Below are positions 31,305 through 34,805 of a DNA stretch of 34,805 nt, piece by piece. The translations under genes and the position numbers were made by a program. Within the stretch, counting starts at the first letter, position 1; each line of letters begins with the position of its first letter. Source of the DNA: an uncultured Lachnospiraceae bacterium (GTDB lineage Bacteria; Bacillota; Clostridia; Lachnospirales; Lachnospiraceae); assembly GCA_910585205.1 (NCBI GenBank), contig CAJUCC010000048.1:1-34805 (forward strand). The letters run 5' to 3'. The notes under the pieces are model-generated. The model had not been told where the DNA came from and did not search any database. It was given only the letters and a program-made list of their open reading frames with translations.

Positions 31305-32069
31305 CTATTCACATTTTCCGCTCATTGTCAGAATCTCCGGCTCGCCGTCCGTAATCAGTATGGTATTTTCATAATGCGCCGAAAGGGAACCGTCCTCTGT
31401 CACGACTGTCCAGTCATCCTCCAGTGTCTCCACATCCGCACGGCCGATATTAATCATCGGTTCGATTGCAAGTGTCATGCCCGGCCGCAGAAGCAATCCT
31501 TTTTTCCGCTGTGCGAAATTGGGAATCTGCGGGTCTTCGTGGAGCCTTGTACCGATACCGTGTCCTACCAGCGCCCTGACAATGCCATAACCGCGCGGCG
31601 TAATATACGCATCGATCGCGTTGGAAATATCATAGAGATGATTTCCTGCTCTCGCTTTTTTAATGCCTTCGAAAAAACTCTGTCTTGTATCCATAATCAG
31701 ACTGCGGGCATCCTCCGAGATCGTCCCCACGCCGAAAGTCCGCGCCATATCGGAATGGTAGCCTTTGTAAATCAGGCCCGCATCCAGACTGACGATGTCA
31801 CCCTCCTGCAGAATATGGGACGCATGGGGAATACCATGCACCACTTCATCATTTACGGAAACACAAATGGATGCCGGATAACCGTTATAATTCAGAAAAT
31901 TCGGCTCACAGCCATGTTCTCTGATCAGCTTTTCTCCCAGTTTGTCGATTTCCTTTGTAGAAATACCGGGCCTTACAAACTGTTCCAGTCTGAAAAACAC
32001 ATCTTCCAACAGCTTGCAGGACTCGCGCATCAGTTCTATCTCTCTTGCCGATTTAATTGATACAGCCAT
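31305..32069 (-). CDS. map: Methionine aminopeptidase, type I
   Basis: Removes the initiator Met from nascent proteins; 254 aa, cytoplasmic. The five metal ligands are all present: Asp96 (SLDAG), Asp107 (HSDMARTF), His170 (GHGIG), Glu203 (AIEPM) and Glu234 (AHYENT), plus substrate His79 and His177. There is no N-terminal SEC-C zinc extension, so it is the short form. It starts 8 nt after adk, a normal map position. Confidence 0.97.
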   Translation of the reverse strand: MAVSIKSAREIELMRESCKLLEDVFFRLEQFVRPGISTKEIDKLGEKLIREHGCEPNFLNYNGYPASICVSVNDEVVHGIPHASHILQEGDIVSLDAGLIYKGYHSDMARTFGVGTISEDARSLIMDTRQSFFEGIKKARAGNHLYDISNAIDAYITPRGYGIVRALVGHGIGTRLHEDPQIPNFAQRKKGLLLRPGMTLAIEPMINIGRADVETLEDDWTVVTEDGSLSAHYENTILITDGEPEILTMSGKCE

Positions 32070-32077
32070 GTTCCGTC

Positions 32078-32722
32078 CTATTCTCCCAAAATTGTTACGA
32101 TATTCGTAAATACATCCTGCATTTTTTCCGTTCCGTCGATGGTTCTCAGGATTCCCTTTGCCGTGTAAAAATCAATCAGCAGCTGTGTCTGTTCATGGTA
32201 CACGGAAAGGCGTTTCGACACCGTTTCTTCTCTGTCATCGTCGCGAAGAACCAGCTCTTTTCCGCATGCATCACATATTCCTTCCTGCTTCGGCGGAATA
32301 TGTACAATATGATAGGTTGCACCACATGTCACGCAGGCACGTCTGCCTGTCATTCTGCCGATAATATTTTCATCGGGCACATCAACATTGATCGCATAGT
32401 CAATGGCATCATCCATTTCTGCCAATGCCTGGTCCAGAACCTGCGCCTGCGGAATCGTGCGGGGAAAACCGTCCAGTACATATCCGTTCGCACAGTCTTC
32501 TCTGGCAACACGATCAAGCAATATTCTTACGGTCAGTTCATCCGGAACCAGAAGTCCCTGATCCATATAAGTTTTCGCTTCTTTTCCAAGCGCCGTGCCT
32601 TCCTTTATGTTCATTCTGAAAATGTCTCCGGTAGACACATGGGCAATACCGTATTTCTCGGCAATCATCTTGGCCTGTGTCCCTTTTCCGGCTCCCGGAG
32701 CTCCCAACATAATAATCTTCAT
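32078..32722 (-). CDS. adk: Adenylate kinase, zinc-lid form
   Basis: Interconverts ATP + AMP and 2 ADP; 214 aa. Seen: P-loop GAPGAGKGT (7-15), AMP-binding STGDIFR and DGFPRTI, and a lid with four zinc cysteines (Cys130, Cys133, Cys150, Cys153) as in Gram-positive long-form enzymes. ATG 32722 has GGGAGG 7 nt upstream; an extension further upstream has no family similarity. The 110-bp gap to secY holds a GGGACAG / CTGTCCC hairpin (32786-32811). Confidence 0.97.
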   Translation of the reverse strand: MKIIMLGAPGAGKGTQAKMIAEKYGIAHVSTGDIFRMNIKEGTALGKEAKTYMDQGLLVPDELTVRILLDRVAREDCANGYVLDGFPRTIPQAQVLDQALAEMDDAIDYAINVDVPDENIIGRMTGRRACVTCGATYHIVHIPPKQEGICDACGKELVLRDDDREETVSKRLSVYHEQTQLLIDFYTAKGILRTIDGTEKMQDVFTNIVTILGE

Positions 32723-32832
32723 TCTAATCCTCCCACCATGCCGCCGCCCGCAGCACTCTGCCGCAGCCTGCACAAGGCAAGTACAGGGACAGTGCATTCC
32801 TGCTCTGTCCCAAAGCCCTGTCACTTTTTCCG

Positions 32833-34143
32833 TCAGTCATTCAGAAATCCTTTGTAATTGCGGACAAGCATCTGTGACTCGATCTGTTTGATCGTTTCCA
32901 GAACAACACTGACAATAATAATCAGGCTCGTCCCGCCAAAGGAAACGCTGGCATGAAACATACCGTTAAAGAAATACGGAATGACTGCTACGATTGTTAA
33001 TCCACACGCACCAATAAAAATGATATAATTTAATATCTTTGTCAGATAATCACTGGTCGGTCTGCCGGGCCTGATACCCGGAATAAAACCGCCCTGTTTT
33101 TTCATATTGTTTGCAATTTCCAGCGGGTTGAACGTAATGGATGTATAGAAGTAGGCAAAAAAGATAACCAGCACAACATACAAAATCAATCCCACCGAAT
33201 ATTTTAACTGGGTCGGATCACACCAGTTCCCTGAATTCAGGCCGTTTAAAATCTCTCTCCACACGCCGGTTCCCTGATAAAAGAAAGAAGAAATGATAAT
33301 GGGGAACTGCATCAGAGAAGAAGCAAAGATAATCGGAATCACACCCGCGGTATTAATTTTCAGAGGAATGCTGGAAGACTGTCCTCCCATCATCTTTCTC
33401 CCCTGTATTTTCTTGGCATACTGCACCGGAATCTTGCGTACCCCGTCATTCAGAAGAATAACGAGAACAATCATACCGATGATAATCGCCAGAATAATCA
33501 CTGCAGATACCACACCGACCGCAATCGATTTGCCCAGAATAAACTGTTCATACAGACTGCGGAAATCCTGCGGCAGACGGGATACGATATTGATAACGAG
33601 CACGATGGAAATTCCGTTTCCCACACCGTTCTCAGTGATCCGCTCACCGATCCACATCAGAAATGCACTGCCCGCAACAAGCGTACAGACTACGGAAATC
33701 ACATTCAACGCATTGTATTGTTCCAAAAGCCCCGATCTGCCAAACCCTACCGCAAGGGCAATGGACTCAATCAACGCAAGGGCAATTGTGACATATCGTG
33801 TTATAGAAGCCAGCTTCTTTCTGCCGTCCTCACCGTCTTTCTGCATCTCCTCCAGCTTCGGAATCGCGATTGTCAAAAGCTGGATAATGATAGATGACGT
33901 AATGTAAGGTGTAATATTCAGCGCAAAGACGGACATGTTCAAAAAGGAACCGCCCGTTATGGCATCGGCAAAACTAAAGGCTTCACCGGTTCTCGACGCG
34001 AACCATTCTCTGACGTATGCTCTGTCAACCCCTGGCACGGGAAGCTGTGATCCGATACGGATCACAACCAGCATTGCCAGAGTATATAAAATCTTTTTCC
34101 TGATTTCTTTGACTTTAAACGCATTTTTCAGTGTTTTAAGCAT
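32833..34143 (-). CDS. secY: Preprotein translocase channel subunit SecY
   Basis: Protein-conducting channel in the cytoplasmic membrane, 436 aa, partner of SecE, SecG and SecA. Seen: ten hydrophobic segments, MLVVIRIGSQLPVPGVD in helix 1, GSFLNMSVFALNITPYITSSIIIQLL (plug and helix 2b region), IGERITENGVGNGISI, VPVQYAKKIQGRKMMGGQ-like loop and the C-terminal LVRNYKGFL. Its ATG shares its A with the last base of the rplO stop (TAATG), so translation is coupled, and GAGGTGA lies upstream. Confidence 0.98.
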   Translation of the reverse strand: MLKTLKNAFKVKEIRKKILYTLAMLVVIRIGSQLPVPGVDRAYVREWFASRTGEAFSFADAITGGSFLNMSVFALNITPYITSSIIIQLLTIAIPKLEEMQKDGEDGRKKLASITRYVTIALALIESIALAVGFGRSGLLEQYNALNVISVVCTLVAGSAFLMWIGERITENGVGNGISIVLVINIVSRLPQDFRSLYEQFILGKSIAVGVVSAVIILAIIIGMIVLVILLNDGVRKIPVQYAKKIQGRKMMGGQSSSIPLKINTAGVIPIIFASSLMQFPIIISSFFYQGTGVWREILNGLNSGNWCDPTQLKYSVGLILYVVLVIFFAYFYTSITFNPLEIANNMKKQGGFIPGIRPGRPTSDYLTKILNYIIFIGACGLTIVAVIPYFFNGMFHASVSFGGTSLIIIVSVVLETIKQIESQMLVRNYKGFLND

Positions 34144-34583
34144 TAAATCACCTCTGCTGTTCCGCCAAGTGCCTCTATCTTTTCTTTCGCAGATGCACTG
34201 AATGCATTTGCCTTAACAGTGAGCTTCCTGGTTAATTCTCCGTTCCCGAGGATCTTCACCCCATCTCTGGGATTTTTCACAATGCCTTCCGAAATCAACA
34301 TTTCCACATCAACGGTTGCGCCGTTTTCAAATCTCTCCAAAGCCGCTAAATTGATACCAACGATTTCCTTTGTATTTCTGTTCTTAAAGCCTCTCTTCGG
34401 AATTCGTCTGTATAATGGCATCTGGCCGCCTTCAAATCCCGGTCTCGGCGCTCCGGAACGCGCTTTCTGACCCTTATGGCCTTTTCCGGCTGTTTTGCCG
34501 TTTCCTGAACCGTGTCCACGGCCACGTCTGAAATTATCACTCTGCCTGGAACCCTTTGCAGGTTTTAAATTGGATAAATCCAT
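34143..34583 (-). CDS. rplO: 50S ribosomal protein L15
   Basis: Late-assembly large-subunit protein, 146 aa. Seen: MDLSNLKPAKGSRQSDNFRRGRGHGSGNGKTAGKGHKGQKARSG, the Gly/Arg/Lys-rich N-terminal extension, FEGGQMPLYRRIPKRGF and the C-terminal SASAKEKIEALGGTAEVI. Twenty-one nt after rpmD and directly overlapping secY. Confidence 0.98.
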   Translation of the reverse strand: MDLSNLKPAKGSRQSDNFRRGRGHGSGNGKTAGKGHKGQKARSGAPRPGFEGGQMPLYRRIPKRGFKNRNTKEIVGINLAALERFENGATVDVEMLISEGIVKNPRDGVKILGNGELTRKLTVKANAFSASAKEKIEALGGTAEVI

Positions 34584-34604
34584 GCTGACACCTCCTTTAT
34601 ACTG

Positions 34605-34787
34605 TTATGCTTCTTCAACCTTAACCATATATTCCACTTGTTTAATCATGCCTCTGGTCGCATCATTATCCGGCAGTTCCACTGTCTGATGAAGTTTCCG
34701 CAGCCCCATAGCTATCACAGTCTTTTTGTGCTTCGGAACCGCACCGATCGGAGATTTTACCAAAGTCACTTTTAATGTTTTTGCCAT
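34605..34787 (-). CDS. rpmD: 50S ribosomal protein L30
   Basis: Small large-subunit protein, 60 aa. Seen: LKVTLVKSPIGAVPKHKKTVIAMGLRKLHQTVELPDNDATRGMIKQVEYMVKV, the full bacterial L30. AAGGAGGAG lies 7 nt before the ATG, at the right edge of the window. rpsE would be expected just beyond the edge. Confidence 0.98.
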   Translation of the reverse strand: MAKTLKVTLVKSPIGAVPKHKKTVIAMGLRKLHQTVELPDNDATRGMIKQVEYMVKVEEA

Positions 34788-34805
34788 TTCAATCTCCTCC
34801 TTATG

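Overview
This window looks like chromosomal DNA of a Gram-positive Clostridia, most probably a Lachnospiraceae-type organism. The gene order rpmD-rplO-secY-adk-map-KOW-infA-rpmJ-rpsM-rpsK-rpsD-rpoA-rplQ is the standard Firmicutes spc/alpha cluster. The small KOW gene between map and infA, the enlarged L17, the ecfA1-ecfA2-ecfT-truA-rplM-rpsI string and the AGGAGG ribosome binding sites all fit. The genus assignment is inference. Nearly every gene lies on the minus strand, so transcription runs from the right edge to the left. I saw no tRNA, rRNA, CRISPR array, transposase, integrase or phage gene.

Right part (about 26.9-34.8 kb): ribosomal proteins, SecY, adenylate kinase, methionine aminopeptidase, IF-1 and RNA polymerase alpha. 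Two things stand out. rpsM (S13) has an apparent 1-base deletion after about 19 codons. Two 57-bp near-identical repeats sit exactly on the stop codons of rpsM and infA. The rplQ leader also carries a degenerate tandem duplication, and a strong internal promoter precedes rpmJ.

Middle (about 18.7-26.8 kb): an accessory block lies between rplQ and ecfA1, genes that are usually close neighbours in this group. It holds an alpha/beta hydrolase, a membrane-anchored MurF-like ligase that lacks the usual UDP-MurNAc domain, and a D-Ala-D-Ala ligase, which form one tight operon. It also holds an AraC regulator with a cupin protein, an MBL-fold hydrolase, an XRE regulator with tandem operator-like repeats, an unrecognised exported protein and an M15 D,D-carboxypeptidase-like protein. 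Several members point to cell-wall work.

Then come ecfA1-ecfA2-ecfT (energy-coupling module for vitamin uptake), truA, and rplM-rpsI behind a consensus promoter and a long leader.

Left part (1-14 kb): an OmpR-type two-component system with an intramembrane-sensing type kinase beside an FtsX-type ABC exporter, a MerR regulator, a sodium:neurotransmitter-family symporter, a secreted 5'-nucleotidase/phosphodiesterase, an operon of two MATE exporters flanking a YitT-family protein, a FabG-like short-chain dehydrogenase and the 5' part of thioredoxin reductase. This is a membrane transport and stress neighbourhood with ordinary gene content.

Starts were chosen mainly from Shine-Dalgarno position; several genes use TTG or GTG. 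All promoter and terminator calls were read by eye.
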